NCBI RefSeq assembly: GCF_003007715.1
Contig: NZ_PXNO01000023.1
Location: 372,001-436,000, forward strand
Direction of reading: 5' to 3'
Length of the DNA stretch: 64,000 bases
From: Marinobacter shengliensis
Lineage (GTDB): Bacteria > Pseudomonadota > Gammaproteobacteria > Pseudomonadales > Oleiphilaceae
Position 1 is the first letter of the stretch. Each line of letters starts with the position of its first letter. The notes under the pieces are model-generated. The model was not told the origin of the DNA. It searched no databases and saw only the letters and a program-made list of their open reading frames with translations. Of this stretch, positions 34,759 through 46,239 are shown piece after piece. The position numbers were made by a program, and so were the translations under genes.

Positions 34759-36405
34759 TCAGTCCTTGAGCTGGTCTCGAATCAACTTCTTGTTGATTTT
34801 GCCAACACTGGTCTTGGGGATATCCTCCACGAAATCAATTTGCTCCGGGATTGCCCATTTGTTGATCTCGCCGCTCTCCACGAACTGTTTCAGGTGGCTC
34901 TGGATGTCCTCGACGCCGGCCTGCTCACCGGGTTTGAGTGTCACCAGGGCATGCGGCCGCTCGCCCCATTTCTCATCGGGCACGCCAACCACAGCGGCAC
35001 CCGCAACGGCCGGGTGCTGGCTGATCAGGTTCTCAAGGTCCAGAGAGGAAAGCCACTCGCCACCGGTCTTGATGACATCCTTGATGCGATCCTTGATGGT
35101 CAGCGTGTTGTCTGGCTCCATACTCGCCACGTCACCGGTGTGCAACCAGCCGCCTTCCCAGAGTTCCTCGCCCTTGTCAGCCTGCTTGAAATAGCTCTGG
35201 GTCAGCCACGGTGCCCGGGCAACCACTTCGCCCTTGGCTTCGCCATCGTGGGCAACCGGGTTGCCATCCGGGTCGACAATATCCAGGTCAACCAACGGTA
35301 CGGCAATGCCGGTTTTCACCCGGATAGCCGTTTGCTGCTCAAGCGGTAGCTCCAGATCTTCCGGCTTCATGTGGGTGGCGCTCAGCAGCGGGCAGGTTTC
35401 CGACATGCCGTAGCCGGTGAACATCTTGATGCCCAGTTTGGCGCCAGCGTCACACAGGCCTTTGGTCAGGGCGCTGCCGCCAATGAGTACATGCCAGTTG
35501 CTGAGGTCGGCCGTTTTGATGGACTCGGTGGCCATCATCATCTGCATAATGGTGGGCACGCAGTGCGAGAAAGACACTTTGTGCGTTTTCAGCAGGTCAA
35601 CCAACAGTTCTGGCTCGTAGCGGCCCGGGTAAACCTGCTTGATGCCCATCATCGTGGCTGCGTAGGGCACACCCCAGGCGTGAACATGGAACATGGGGGT
35701 GACCGGCATATACACGGAGGATGAACGCAGCAGCGGCATTTCATCGAAGTGAGCGATGGTGCCGGTCATGGCCAGTGTGTGCAGTACCAACTGCCGGTGG
35801 CTGAAATACACGCCTTTGGGGTTGCCGGTGGTGCCCGTGGTGTAGAACGTGGTGGCCACGCTGTTTTCGTCAAAGTCCGGGAAATCGAACTGATTGTCGG
35901 CTTTGGCCAGCAAGGCCTCGTATTCGCCGTGGGTATCGACAGACGTTGCTTTGGCACCGTCACTGTCGGTCAGTTGAATCCAGGTTTTGACGGTTTTGAT
36001 TTCGTCTTTGACGCCTTCGATGATCGGCATAAAGTCGTCATGTACCAGCACCACATCGTCTTCCGCGTGGTTCATGGTGTAAACAATCTGTTCCGGTGAC
36101 AGGCGCACATTAACCGTGTGCAGAATGGCACCGATCATCGGAATCGCGAAGAAACATTCCAGGTACCGTGGGGTATCCCAGTCCATGACGGCAACGGTGT
36201 CGCCGGGCTTTACGCCCGCGTCTGTCAGGGCGTTGGCGAGTTTGTGGATGCGCTCTACCAGGTTGGTATAGGTGTATTTGCTGCGGTTGGCGTAAACGAT
36301 TTCCTGGTCCGGGTTATAGCGGGGGCCAGACAGCAGAAGCCGTTTGATCAGAAGGGGGTACTGATAAGCGTTGTCGGCCGCGGGGAGAATGCGGGTTTGT
36401 GCCAT
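34759..36405 (-). CDS. Fatty-acid CoA ligase of the AlkK type
   Basis: A 548-residue AMP-forming acyl-CoA synthetase. Visible motifs are ATTFYTTGTTGNPKGVYFSH (phosphate loop), MPVTPMFHVHAWGVPYA, GYGMSETCPL, GGWLHTGDVASMEPD, RIKDVIKTGGEWLSSLDLE and the C-terminal lysine region PKTSVGKINKK. This pattern fits the medium/long-chain ligases of the AlkK group from alkane degraders. It differs from the FAA1-like ligase at 7.3 kb. It lies downstream of the mrp genes on the same strand after 46 bases, perhaps by read-through. The chain length cannot be told. Confidence 0.9.
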   Translation of the reverse strand: MAQTRILPAADNAYQYPLLIKRLLLSGPRYNPDQEIVYANRSKYTYTNLVERIHKLANALTDAGVKPGDTVAVMDWDTPRYLECFFAIPMIGAILHTVNVRLSPEQIVYTMNHAEDDVVLVHDDFMPIIEGVKDEIKTVKTWIQLTDSDGAKATSVDTHGEYEALLAKADNQFDFPDFDENSVATTFYTTGTTGNPKGVYFSHRQLVLHTLAMTGTIAHFDEMPLLRSSSVYMPVTPMFHVHAWGVPYAATMMGIKQVYPGRYEPELLVDLLKTHKVSFSHCVPTIMQMMMATESIKTADLSNWHVLIGGSALTKGLCDAGAKLGIKMFTGYGMSETCPLLSATHMKPEDLELPLEQQTAIRVKTGIAVPLVDLDIVDPDGNPVAHDGEAKGEVVARAPWLTQSYFKQADKGEELWEGGWLHTGDVASMEPDNTLTIKDRIKDVIKTGGEWLSSLDLENLISQHPAVAGAAVVGVPDEKWGERPHALVTLKPGEQAGVEDIQSHLKQFVESGEINKWAIPEQIDFVEDIPKTSVGKINKKLIRDQLKD

Positions 36406-36451
36406 GGTCTACACCTCTTCGACGTCTTGTTGGATGGTTGTTCTTGTTTGT

Positions 36452-36871
36452 TCAGTCTTCGTCATCCTCGCTGCGCTTTTCGTGCTTGGGCGGGATCACG
36501 CTTTCCGGAGCGGGTTCAAAGCCGCTGTACAGCTTGTGGGTTTTGTCGTCGTAGTTATCTTTGAGTTCATCCTTCACTGTGCCTTCCCAAAGTGGTGTGC
36601 CCAGGAAGTAGCCTGCCCGGCCAATCACATGGGCGGCAATCGGCGCGGTGATCAGGATAAAAATCACAATCGCGAACGCCCGTGTAAACACCACCACATC
36701 CGCGAAATACACCGCCACACCGGCCATGGTCATCATGGCACCCATGGCACCGGCCTTTGTCGACGCGTGCATTCGGGTGGGCAGGTCCGGAAGCCGGAGG
36801 ATGCCCACAGAAGCCAGAATCATGAAGCTGGCACCCGTCAGGAGCAATATGGCAACTATCAGTTCACTCAC
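36452..36871 (-). CDS. mrpG: Mrp antiporter subunit G
   Basis: Smallest accessory membrane subunit of the multisubunit Na+/H+ antiporter. Three hydrophobic spans are followed by a charged cytoplasmic tail of about 50 residues (KDELKDNYDDKTHKLYSGFE and on), which makes this 139-residue protein longer than common MrpG. The conserved GILRLPDLPTRMHASTKAG segment is clear. The frame opens at 36910, but a GTG at 36871 has AGGAGG eight bases upstream and overlaps the mrpF stop by 8 bases; this is the likely start. Confidence 0.9.
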   Translation of the reverse strand: MSELIVAILLLTGASFMILASVGILRLPDLPTRMHASTKAGAMGAMMTMAGVAVYFADVVVFTRAFAIVIFILITAPIAAHVIGRAGYFLGTPLWEGTVKDELKDNYDDKTHKLYSGFEPAPESVIPPKHEKRSEDDED

Positions 36872-37136
36872 TTTTGGGTCCTCCTCGCTCCAGGAACCGG
36901 GCAAAACCAACGGCCGTCAGGAACGCTGTCAGGGCAATAACAATGGCAACATCCAGAAGGCTGGGCACGCCGGTATCGATGGCGTGCACCCCTACGTAAC
37001 CGACCACGATAGAGGCGATCAGTTCCAGAGAAACCACCCTGTCGGGCAATGATGGCCCTTTAATCAACCGGATAAACCCGAACAGAAGGGCCACCGACAG
37101 CATGAAATAGACAATATTGATAACAACATCCAGCAC
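36864..37136 (-). CDS. mrpF: Mrp antiporter subunit F
   Basis: A 90-residue subunit with three membrane spans, carrying the family segment RLIKGPSLPDRVVSLELIAS with the conserved Pro-Asp-Arg. It is required for the assembled Na+/H+ antiporter at the inner membrane. It begins 11 bases after mrpE and overlaps mrpG by 8 bases. Confidence 0.94.
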   Translation of the reverse strand: MLDVVINIVYFMLSVALLFGFIRLIKGPSLPDRVVSLELIASIVVGYVGVHAIDTGVPSLLDVAIVIALTAFLTAVGFARFLERGGPKSE

Positions 37137-37147
37137 GTTTGGGCTCC

Positions 37148-37621
37148 TCAGCGCATGATCTTGAGAATCCGGAACTCAAGTTCCTTGAGATCCTTGCGCA
37201 ACTGCTCCTCATCCTGCAGGAACATGGCGTGAATATAGAGCACTCGCCGATCATCGGAGACGTCCAGGCTCAGGGTGCCGGGGGTCAGCGAGATAAAACT
37301 GCTCAGGAACATGATTTCCGCGTCGGTGTGTGCTTCCATCTCAAAGGCAATAACGCCGGGCTTCATGTACCAGACGGGGGTGGCTACGTCGTACGCCACC
37401 CGGAAGTTGGCCTTGACCAGCTCCTTGATGAAAAACAGGGAAAAGGAAATCAGTCTCGGTAGTCGCCGGGAATAACCCTTCAGCGCGGGTACATGCTTCT
37501 GCAGCACCATTAACGCCAGGTAACCGAAGAACAGGCCCGCAAACAGATTCCAGGCGGTGAACGAACCGCTCAGGGCTACCCAGGCCAGTGCCAGGCAAAC
37601 GTTCCAGAAAAATCCGATCAT
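37148..37621 (-). CDS. mrpE: Mrp antiporter subunit E
   Basis: A 157-residue subunit with two N-terminal membrane spans (about 3-45) and a cytoplasmic part with the family motifs VAYDVATPVWYMKPGVI, LSSFISLTPGTLSLDVS and VLYIHAMFL. It overlaps mrpD by 4 bases (ATGA). Confidence 0.94.
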   Translation of the reverse strand: MIGFFWNVCLALAWVALSGSFTAWNLFAGLFFGYLALMVLQKHVPALKGYSRRLPRLISFSLFFIKELVKANFRVAYDVATPVWYMKPGVIAFEMEAHTDAEIMFLSSFISLTPGTLSLDVSDDRRVLYIHAMFLQDEEQLRKDLKELEFRILKIMR

Positions 37622-39132
37622 GGCTGATCACCTCCCAACACCGCTTCGATGTAGAGCTGCGGGTTCATCAGCTGCTCGGCAGACATCTCTGCCAGCTCAT
37701 AGATTGGCTGGCCATACAGGCCGATAATCAGGGTGCAGATGGCCAGGCCAACCATTGGCAGATAGTAGGCCCAAGCGTGTTTTTCGTTCAGATTGCCCTT
37801 GAGCTCTTCGGTATTCCTGACGTGGTCTGGTACCTTCTTCCAGAACACCTCCGCCCAGATCTTGATCATTGAGTAGAGCGTCAACAGGCCAACCAGCAGG
37901 GCCACAAAGGTGACCAGGTAGGCTTCTGCCTCCAGTGCGGCGCGAATCACCACAAACTTGGCAAAGAAACCTGACAGCGGTGGAATGCCCGCCAGAGAGA
38001 GGGCCGGGATCAGGAACAGCACCGCTAGCAGCGGGCGGTACTTGTAAACACCGCCCAGGTCTTTCAGTTCATAGCTGCCCAGCAGGCGATAGGTAAAGCC
38101 GCTGACCAGGAACAGGTTCGTCTTCACGATGATGTGGTGCATGATGTAGAACACACCGCCGATGATGGCCAGCGGGGTGAACAAGGCCAGGCCAAGCATC
38201 ATGTAGCCAATCTGGCTGACGATGTGGAACGACAGGATGCGTCGGAATTCGAACTGTGCTGCCGCGCCCAGAACACCGGTCAGCATGGTCAGGGTGGCGG
38301 CCCAAAGCAGGATGTTGTGGGTGTAATCGACGTCCTGGGTGAATACCAGAGTGAACATCCTGAACAGGGCATACACGCCCACCTTGGTGAGCAGGCCGGC
38401 AAACAGCGCTGAAACCGCTACCTGGGGTGTGTGGTAAGACGCTGGCAGCCAGAAAAACAGCGGGAACGCCGCCGCTTTTACGCCAAACGACACCATGAAC
38501 ATCATGGCAACCACCGTTAGCATGCCGGTGTCTTCCACCTGTCCGATTTTCTGCGCGATGTCCGCCATGTTCAAGGTACCCACCATGCCGTAGAGCAGGC
38601 CGACCGCAGACAGGAAAATCGCAGACGAGAACAGGTTGAGGGTGACGTACTTGATGGCCCCTTCCATTTGCGCTCGCTCACCGCCAAGGGTCAGCAGGGC
38701 GAAGGAGGCCAGCAGCATGACCTCAAACCAGACAAACAGGTTAAAGATGTCGCCGGTCAGGAAAGAGCCAGCCACCCCGGCCAGCAACAGATGCATCAGC
38801 GGGTAGTAGCCGAACTTTTCATGGCCCCTGGGCGTTGACGCCAGCGAGTAGATGGCGATGGCGAGGCCGATAATCCCGGTCAGTACGATCATGATGGCAG
38901 CCAGAACATCGGCCACAAACACAATGCTGAACGGCGCCGGCCAGTTGCCCATTTCCATCGTGACAAAGCCCTGATCGGTGGTGGACATCAGAAGCCAGAT
39001 GCCACTCCACAGCAACAGGATGTTGGCCAGCACACCCAGAATGCGCTGATAGCGAATCGACCGCCACAGTGCCAGCGACAGAGCGCCAGCCGTCAGGGGA
39101 ATAAATACAGGAAGAATGATTTCCGGGCTCAA
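37618..39132 (-). CDS. mrpD: Mrp antiporter subunit D
   Basis: A 504-residue proton-translocating subunit related to NuoL/M/N of complex I, with about 14 membrane helices. Family marks are [15 protein letters not shown] (lysine/glutamate channel region), [20 protein letters not shown], and [16 protein letters not shown]. Together with MrpA it forms the likely ion path of the Na+/H+ antiporter. It is joined to mrpC and mrpE by 4-base overlaps. Confidence 0.95.
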   Translation of the reverse strand: MSPEIILPVFIPLTAGALSLALWRSIRYQRILGVLANILLLWSGIWLLMSTTDQGFVTMEMGNWPAPFSIVFVADVLAAIMIVLTGIIGLAIAIYSLASTPRGHEKFGYYPLMHLLLAGVAGSFLTGDIFNLFVWFEVMLLASFALLTLGGERAQMEGAIKYVTLNLFSSAIFLSAVGLLYGMVGTLNMADIAQKIGQVEDTGMLTVVAMMFMVSFGVKAAAFPLFFWLPASYHTPQVAVSALFAGLLTKVGVYALFRMFTLVFTQDVDYTHNILLWAATLTMLTGVLGAAAQFEFRRILSFHIVSQIGYMMLGLALFTPLAIIGGVFYIMHHIIVKTNLFLVSGFTYRLLGSYELKDLGGVYKYRPLLAVLFLIPALSLAGIPPLSGFFAKFVVIRAALEAEAYLVTFVALLVGLLTLYSMIKIWAEVFWKKVPDHVRNTEELKGNLNEKHAWAYYLPMVGLAICTLIIGLYGQPIYELAEMSAEQLMNPQLYIEAVLGGDQP

Positions 39133-39476
39133 GTGTCCGTATCCTTCATCTGGTCCAGGTCATCGGTTCCAACCACTTCGTATGCTCGGCGGATAAGAAC
39201 CACGGCGAAGGCCAACACACCAAAGGCAATCACGATTGCAGTCAGGATCAGGGCCTGGGGCAACGGGTCTGCAATCATGCCTGCCGGGGCGCTGGCGCCT
39301 TCCGCAATCAGCGGCGGCGCGCCACGGGTCATGCCGGACACAACAAAGATCAGCAGGTTGGCGGCATTACTGAGTATCATCAAACCGATAACCAGTTTGA
39401 CGATGGACCGCCTGAGCATCATGTAAAAGGCCGCAGTGAACATGATGCCCACTACGTACGCCATCAGGCTCTCCAT
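39129..39476 (-). CDS. mrpC: Mrp antiporter subunit C
   Basis: A 115-residue NuoK-like subunit with three membrane spans. The [19 protein letters not shown] helix and [17 protein letters not shown] segment are characteristic. Overlaps mrpD by 4 bases. A 34-base gap separates it from mrpB. Confidence 0.94.
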   Translation of the reverse strand: MESLMAYVVGIMFTAAFYMMLRRSIVKLVIGLMILSNAANLLIFVVSGMTRGAPPLIAEGASAPAGMIADPLPQALILTAIVIAFGVLAFAVVLIRRAYEVVGTDDLDQMKDTDT

Positions 39477-39510
39477 AGAGATCCTCCGGAATTCTGCTCT
39501 GGGAAAAAGA

Positions 39511-39936
39511 TCATTCTTCGGACTCCATCAGGCCAACCACAAAGGTCATGATGGTGCCAAGAACGGCAAGATAGACGCCAATGTCAAAAATCAGCGGTGT
39601 GGACAGCTTCAGGTAGGCTTCACCGGGCAGCGGTAAGTCCCACCAGTGGGCTGTCAGCATGGGTTGGCCGGAGAAAAATGCTGGTAGTGTGGATGCCAGC
39701 CCCATCAGCAGGCCGGCGGCCAGCAGGTCTCTCGGGCCAACCCGAAGAAGCCGACGGGTGGCTTCCGCGCCAAAGGCAAAGGCATAGAGCACAAACGCGC
39801 CAGAGGCAACCAGCCCACCAATGAACCCGCCACCGGGCTCATCGTGACCACGGAAAAGCAGGAAAATCGAGAACATCAGTTGCAGCGGCATGATTAGCAA
39901 GGCCGCGGTATGCAGAATCATGGTGTTGGATTTCAT
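39511..39936 (-). CDS. mrpB: Mrp antiporter subunit B
   Basis: A 141-residue membrane subunit with four hydrophobic spans and the family motif [18 protein letters not shown] near residues 29-46. It overlaps mrpA by 4 bases. In this operon it is a separate MrpB in addition to the MrpB-like C-terminal domain on MrpA. Confidence 0.94.
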   Translation of the reverse strand: MKSNTMILHTAALLIMPLQLMFSIFLLFRGHDEPGGGFIGGLVASGAFVLYAFAFGAEATRRLLRVGPRDLLAAGLLMGLASTLPAFFSGQPMLTAHWWDLPLPGEAYLKLSTPLIFDIGVYLAVLGTIMTFVVGLMESEE

Positions 39937-42236
39937 GGCTTGTGCTGATCCTCCGCTTTCAGTTTCAGCATGGAGAACACGCCCAGGGCAGCCAGTGCCA
40001 GCACGAAGATCTCACCCAAGGTGTCCAGTGCCCGGAAGTCCACCAGAATTACGTTCACAATATTCCGGCCGTAGGCCAGGGGGGCACTGTTCTCAACGTA
40101 ATAGGAGGAGATGGATTCGAAGTACTGAATGTCCAGCACCGCCAGAATCATCAGGGTGATAACAACGCCACCGAAGATTGCCACCGCCAGATCCCGATAA
40201 CGCTGGAAAGGTGTAGACAGGTTGACGAACTCCGGAAGCTTGAACAGAACCAGAACCAGCAGGATCACTGTCAGGGTTTCCACCAGTAGCTGGGTGATGC
40301 CCAGGTCCGGTGCGCTGAACAGGATGAACGTGAGTGCTACGCCAAAGCCCAGAACCCCCATGGACGCCACGGAGCCCAGGCGGGAATGGGTGCCGCTGGC
40401 AAACGCCGCAGACGCGACCAGCAAGAGCGCAATGCCCCATTCATAAAAGTGGCTGTCGGCCAGGTTAAGTGTGAAATGCACGCCATACTGGTCCAGCATG
40501 GTGTAGCCCGCCAGACCAAAGGTAACGGCAACCATAACCAGCATGTAGATGCCCAGTACACCGTTCTGCAGCATCCGGGTCTGCCAACTTGCCACTACGG
40601 TAATCCATTCCATGAACTTGAAGTAGCCCGCCTCCGGGCCGACACGACCGCCTGCGTAGTTAATGGCGTATAGTGTTGGCTGAATGCGCGGCCAGGCCTT
40701 GAACAGCAACAGGCCAACGACCAGGCTGGCTGCAGAGAGCATCAGCGGTGCGTTAATGCCATGCCAGAGGGCCAGGTAGAAATCCACCGGGCTGCCATAT
40801 ACCGAGGCAACCGCAGCGGTCAGCAGGGCATTCTCCGGGATGAAGGGCAGCAGGCCGAAAACCAGTGCGATAATGGTCAGCACCGCTGGGCCGATGAGCA
40901 TGCCAAACGGTGCCTCGTGAGGCGTTTTCGGCGTATCTCCCTTGGCGCCAAAGAAGGGTTTGATAGCAACCAGACCCGCTACGCCAACGATCAGCATGGC
41001 AGAGGCAACCGTCACGAAGAGCAGCACACCACTCCAGACCGGCGCGTCAATCAGCGCTTCGAGCATCAACTCTTTGGCAATAAAGCCGAACAGTGGAGGC
41101 AGGCCTGCGAGGGACAGGGCTGCGAAGGCGGCAATAGTCGCTGTCGCGGGCATGGATTTGCGCAAGCCACCCATCAGCGTGATGTCTTTGGTGCCGGTTT
41201 CATGATCCAGGGCACCGGCGAGCATGAACAGCGCGCCTTTATATAGGGAGTGGGCCACCAGGAAACAGATAAAGGCGGTCATGGCCAGTTCTGTGCCAAC
41301 ACCGATCAGCATGGTCAGGGTGCCAAGGGCCATCACGGTTGAATAGGCCAGAATCTTCTTGATGCCGGTACTGCCAAACGCGAGCCAGGCACCGGTAAAC
41401 ATGGTGGCAGCGCCGAAGCCCATCAGCATCAGGCTCCACAGCTCACCTTCACCCAGTGAGGGGTTCAGCCGGGCCATCAAATAAACGCCGGCCTTGACCA
41501 TGGTGGCGGAGTGCAGGAAAGCGGAGACCGGAGTCGGCGCCGCCATGGCGTTTGGCAGCCAGAAATGGAAGGGCACCTGCGCCGACTTGGTAAAGGTGCC
41601 CGCGAGTATGCAAAGCACGGCACCCGTGTAGAAAACATGCTGATGCAGTGGCTCACTGGATGCCAGGATTTCCGCGAGGGAGTAGCTGCCAGTCATTATG
41701 GCCAGCATGATCAGCCCGGCCATCAGCGCCAGGCCGCCGGCCACTGTCACAAACAGACCCTGCAATGCACACTTTCGGGCATCCAGATCTTCGTGGTTGA
41801 AGCCAATCAGCATGTAAGACGTGATGCTGGTCAGCTCCCAGAACACAAACAAGGTAATCAGGTTGTCCGAGAGCACAAGCCCGAGCATCGATGCCATGAA
41901 CGACAGCATGATCACATAGAAGCGGGCCAGATACTTGTGGCCGGCAAGGTAAGAACCGGCATAGATCAGAATAAACGTACCGATACCGCTGATCAGTAAG
42001 GCAAACGTCAGCGAGAGGCCATCAACAAGAAAGTTCAGGGAGATATCGAGGCCTGGCAGCCACTGATACTCCAGCAGCACCGGCCCATCCTGAACCTGAG
42101 AAAGAAAGGTGCTGAAGTAAACCGCAAGGCTTGCCGGCAAAAGTGCCAGCACCCACCCAATGTATTTGCCCGCAACCCGGTGTAGGAAAGGGGCGGCAAT
42201 TGCCAGCAAAAAGCCGGATAACACAGCTAACAGCAT
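39933..42236 (-). CDS. mrpA: Mrp antiporter subunit A
   Basis: The largest subunit, 767 residues, NuoL-like with about 20 membrane spans. Marks include LVLSDNLITLFVFWELTSIT, KSAQVPFHFWLPNAMAAPTP, and SATMVKAGVYLMARL; the C-terminal part (from about 610) is the extra domain with GITQLLVETLTVILLVLVLF and ILVDFRALDTLGEI. It starts the seven-gene operon, giving Na+ and pH homeostasis as expected in a marine organism. The frame opens at 42371, but the hydrophobic family start is MLLAVLSGFLLAIAAPFL at 42236, with GGAG eleven bases upstream; the exact start is uncertain. Confidence 0.93.
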   Translation of the reverse strand: MLLAVLSGFLLAIAAPFLHRVAGKYIGWVLALLPASLAVYFSTFLSQVQDGPVLLEYQWLPGLDISLNFLVDGLSLTFALLISGIGTFILIYAGSYLAGHKYLARFYVIMLSFMASMLGLVLSDNLITLFVFWELTSITSYMLIGFNHEDLDARKCALQGLFVTVAGGLALMAGLIMLAIMTGSYSLAEILASSEPLHQHVFYTGAVLCILAGTFTKSAQVPFHFWLPNAMAAPTPVSAFLHSATMVKAGVYLMARLNPSLGEGELWSLMLMGFGAATMFTGAWLAFGSTGIKKILAYSTVMALGTLTMLIGVGTELAMTAFICFLVAHSLYKGALFMLAGALDHETGTKDITLMGGLRKSMPATATIAAFAALSLAGLPPLFGFIAKELMLEALIDAPVWSGVLLFVTVASAMLIVGVAGLVAIKPFFGAKGDTPKTPHEAPFGMLIGPAVLTIIALVFGLLPFIPENALLTAAVASVYGSPVDFYLALWHGINAPLMLSAASLVVGLLLFKAWPRIQPTLYAINYAGGRVGPEAGYFKFMEWITVVASWQTRMLQNGVLGIYMLVMVAVTFGLAGYTMLDQYGVHFTLNLADSHFYEWGIALLLVASAAFASGTHSRLGSVASMGVLGFGVALTFILFSAPDLGITQLLVETLTVILLVLVLFKLPEFVNLSTPFQRYRDLAVAIFGGVVITLMILAVLDIQYFESISSYYVENSAPLAYGRNIVNVILVDFRALDTLGEIFVLALAALGVFSMLKLKAEDQHKP

Positions 42237-42463
42237 GTGCGTCAAAGCTCCATTTGGGCACCGCGGCGATATGCCGACACCGGGGTGCAGGATATTCATT
42301 GATAGGGAATATCTATGGTTTAGCCCTTTATAGGTGCCAGAAAGACTATCTGACAGATTGATCAAAGGCAAGGTAAACCGTGCTCCGCAACCGGTGCCGT
42401 CTGACGGTAAATAAAGCAGAAGGTTCCCGCCGGGTAATACCTTGGTCGTAGAGGGTGTGCTAA

Positions 42464-44560
<2,097 letters not shown>

Positions 44561-44599
44561 TCAGGCTGACAGGAAGCGTCAGCAGGTGACCATAAATGG

Positions 44600-44638
44600 C
44601 ATTCGGTAGTCGTCTGGAGTAAAGAGGGCTACCGAATG
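44600..44638. terminator. Inverted repeat at the 3' ends of fadH and the small gene
   Basis: CATTCGGTAG (44600-44609) and CTACCGAATG (44629-44638) are perfect complements 19 bases apart. The right arm overlaps the last codons of the 54-residue gene on minus. No strong T-run follows, so termination is possible rather than certain. Confidence 0.4.
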
Positions 44639-44793
44639 GATTTCAGGGCGTTGGAGATGGCCTCTGCCTCGGCTTGCAGTACCTGGCAGCGAAGGCTGTT
44701 ACCCTGCTGCAGGGCGTGCTCTACCTGCTTGCGCTTCATGTCGTAGAGACGGCTGAGAATATCGGCCTGGCTTTGCTTCAGTGACGTGTTCAT
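44629..44793 (-). CDS. Small helical protein of 54 residues
   Basis: Begins MNTSLKQSQADILSRLYDMK and continues as one long amphipathic helix rich in Gln, Glu, Lys and Leu, with a single Cys (LRCQVLQAEAE). A GGGAGG box lies eight bases before the ATG, better than any upstream start in the frame (which opens at 44850). No family recognised; a coiled-coil dimer is likely from the heptad-like spacing. It lies convergent to fadH and on the same strand as the downstream-lying AraC regulator, from which it is separated by about 140 bases. Confidence 0.65.
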   Translation of the reverse strand: MNTSLKQSQADILSRLYDMKRKQVEHALQQGNSLRCQVLQAEAEAISNALKSIR

Positions 44794-44934
44794 GTGAACG
44801 ACCTCCCCGCAGGGGTTGGCTATGTCAGAATTATTTACGTAAAACGGCAAAAAACCGCCTACTCACTTATTCTGATGCATAACCCGGGCCAGCCGAATAC
44901 TACCAAAGACGCAATCCAACCCGGAATGCTCCGA

Positions 44935-45927
44935 CTAACGGCTGAATTTTGCCCGATAGGCCCCCGGAGCAAGCCCTGTATGCTTGCGAAATAGCCGGCT
45001 GAACGAACTGACATCCTCATACCCCACGGCCCGGGTAATCGCCTCCAGTCCGAGACGTGAAGACTCCAACTGTCGACGAGCCTCCTCCACCCTGAGCAGT
45101 TGCAGATAGGTCGAGGGAGCATCCCCCGTCGCCTGCTGAAAGCGCCGTAACAGCGACCGCTCCGACATTCCCTCGGCATCGGCCAGAGCCGCCAAAGACA
45201 CCGGCTCCCGAAAATGCGCCTCCAGCCAATCCTGTACCCGAAGCACTGCCAAATCAGAATGATACCGCTTGGCCTGCAACACACTGTAAGGCGCCTGGCT
45301 GGTACGCCCGGCATCAATCACAAACGCCTTCGCCAACTCCCGAGCTACCTGCGCTCCCGCCAGACGTTCCACCAGATACACCCCCAAATCCCACCAGGCC
45401 ATACCGCCCCCGGCACAGGCGACAGGCCCGTCCACCGTCACCAGCTTCTCCGGGTGCAACTTCACCTCCGGAAACCGCCGCCGGAACTGATCCCCGAACC
45501 CCCAATGGGTCGTCGCCTCCCGACCATTCAGCAAGCCTGCGGCAGCCAACAAAAACGCCCCGGTACAATTACTCGCCACCCGAACCTGACCTTCTGGCAC
45601 CGCCCGAAACTGCGTTAACCACTGAACCAGCGCCTGATTGCCCGCCAGAATTTCATCAATTGGTGCACCGATGGTCGGAATAATGAGCAAATCATCAACC
45701 CCAAAATCGTCCACCTCCTGCCAGGAGCCATCCGCCAGCAACGTCACTCCATTAATACACCGACAGGGCTCCCCGCTCTCCGTCAGCAACCGGGTGTTAA
45801 AGAGCGCGTGGGGTTGCTCTCCGTGAATCCGCGCCCAGGTAACCCCGGCAAGACGGAACAAATCGATGATCCCGGTGATGGCGCTTGCAAGCGCCCCGTT
45901 GAAGCCGATGATAGTGACGGTTTTCAA
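44935..45927 (-). CDS. GlxA-type AraC family regulator with DJ-1/PfpI domain
   Basis: A 330-residue regulator. The N-terminal DJ-1/PfpI-like domain (about 1-190) has the nucleophile-elbow-like SNCTGAFLLAAAGLLNGREA; the C-terminal AraC helix-turn-helix pair is LAALADAEGMSERSLLRRFQ and ITRAVGYEDVSSFSRLFRKH. Such proteins sense small metabolites. The first usable start is a TTG at 45927 with a weak GGGA box. It is divergent from the acyl-CoA dehydrogenase, with a hairpin repeat in the gap, and may control the alkane/fatty-acid genes nearby. Confidence 0.88.
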   Translation of the reverse strand: MKTVTIIGFNGALASAITGIIDLFRLAGVTWARIHGEQPHALFNTRLLTESGEPCRCINGVTLLADGSWQEVDDFGVDDLLIIPTIGAPIDEILAGNQALVQWLTQFRAVPEGQVRVASNCTGAFLLAAAGLLNGREATTHWGFGDQFRRRFPEVKLHPEKLVTVDGPVACAGGGMAWWDLGVYLVERLAGAQVARELAKAFVIDAGRTSQAPYSVLQAKRYHSDLAVLRVQDWLEAHFREPVSLAALADAEGMSERSLLRRFQQATGDAPSTYLQLLRVEEARRQLESSRLGLEAITRAVGYEDVSSFSRLFRKHTGLAPGAYRAKFSR

Positions 45928-45998
45928 TGGGACATTCCCTATTCGGTGAGTAGTGGAATCGTACAGACGGGCATGACGGCAGCCTCCCAGTCAGGCCA

Positions 45999-46102
45999 CT
46001 GGCATGGGTACCCCCTTCCGGGAGTGTGCGCAGCAGGGAAGCTGCGCTCAAGCCCCCACGGACGGGTTCACGGCGTCTCCCGGAAGGGGGTACCCATGCC
46101 AG
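45999..46102 (+). repeat. Hairpin repeat, subtype B, copy 1 (paired GGA loops)
   Basis: A perfect 25-bp inverted repeat (45999-46023 with 46078-46102) encloses a 54-bp core. Hairpin GCGCAGC-AGGGAA-GCTGCGC carries CAGGGAAG (46034-46041), the only non-exact motif of the set; hairpin CCC-ACGGAC-GGG carries CACGGACG (46057-46064). It is the main content of the 312-bp gap between the AraC regulator and acyl-CoA dehydrogenase, on the strand of the latter and 138 bases before its ATG, so it may be part of that leader RNA. Confidence 0.9.
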
Positions 46103-46239
46103 AGGCCGTCTCGCCATCTCCTGTCGGGCGTCAATCACCAGCAAAGGTTGGCGGTTTTAACCAAGAATAAGTCAGAAATGACAATTCCAACAACCGCAGA
46201 GACTGTGAGACGCTAGAGGCAATAAACAGGAGACCCAGA

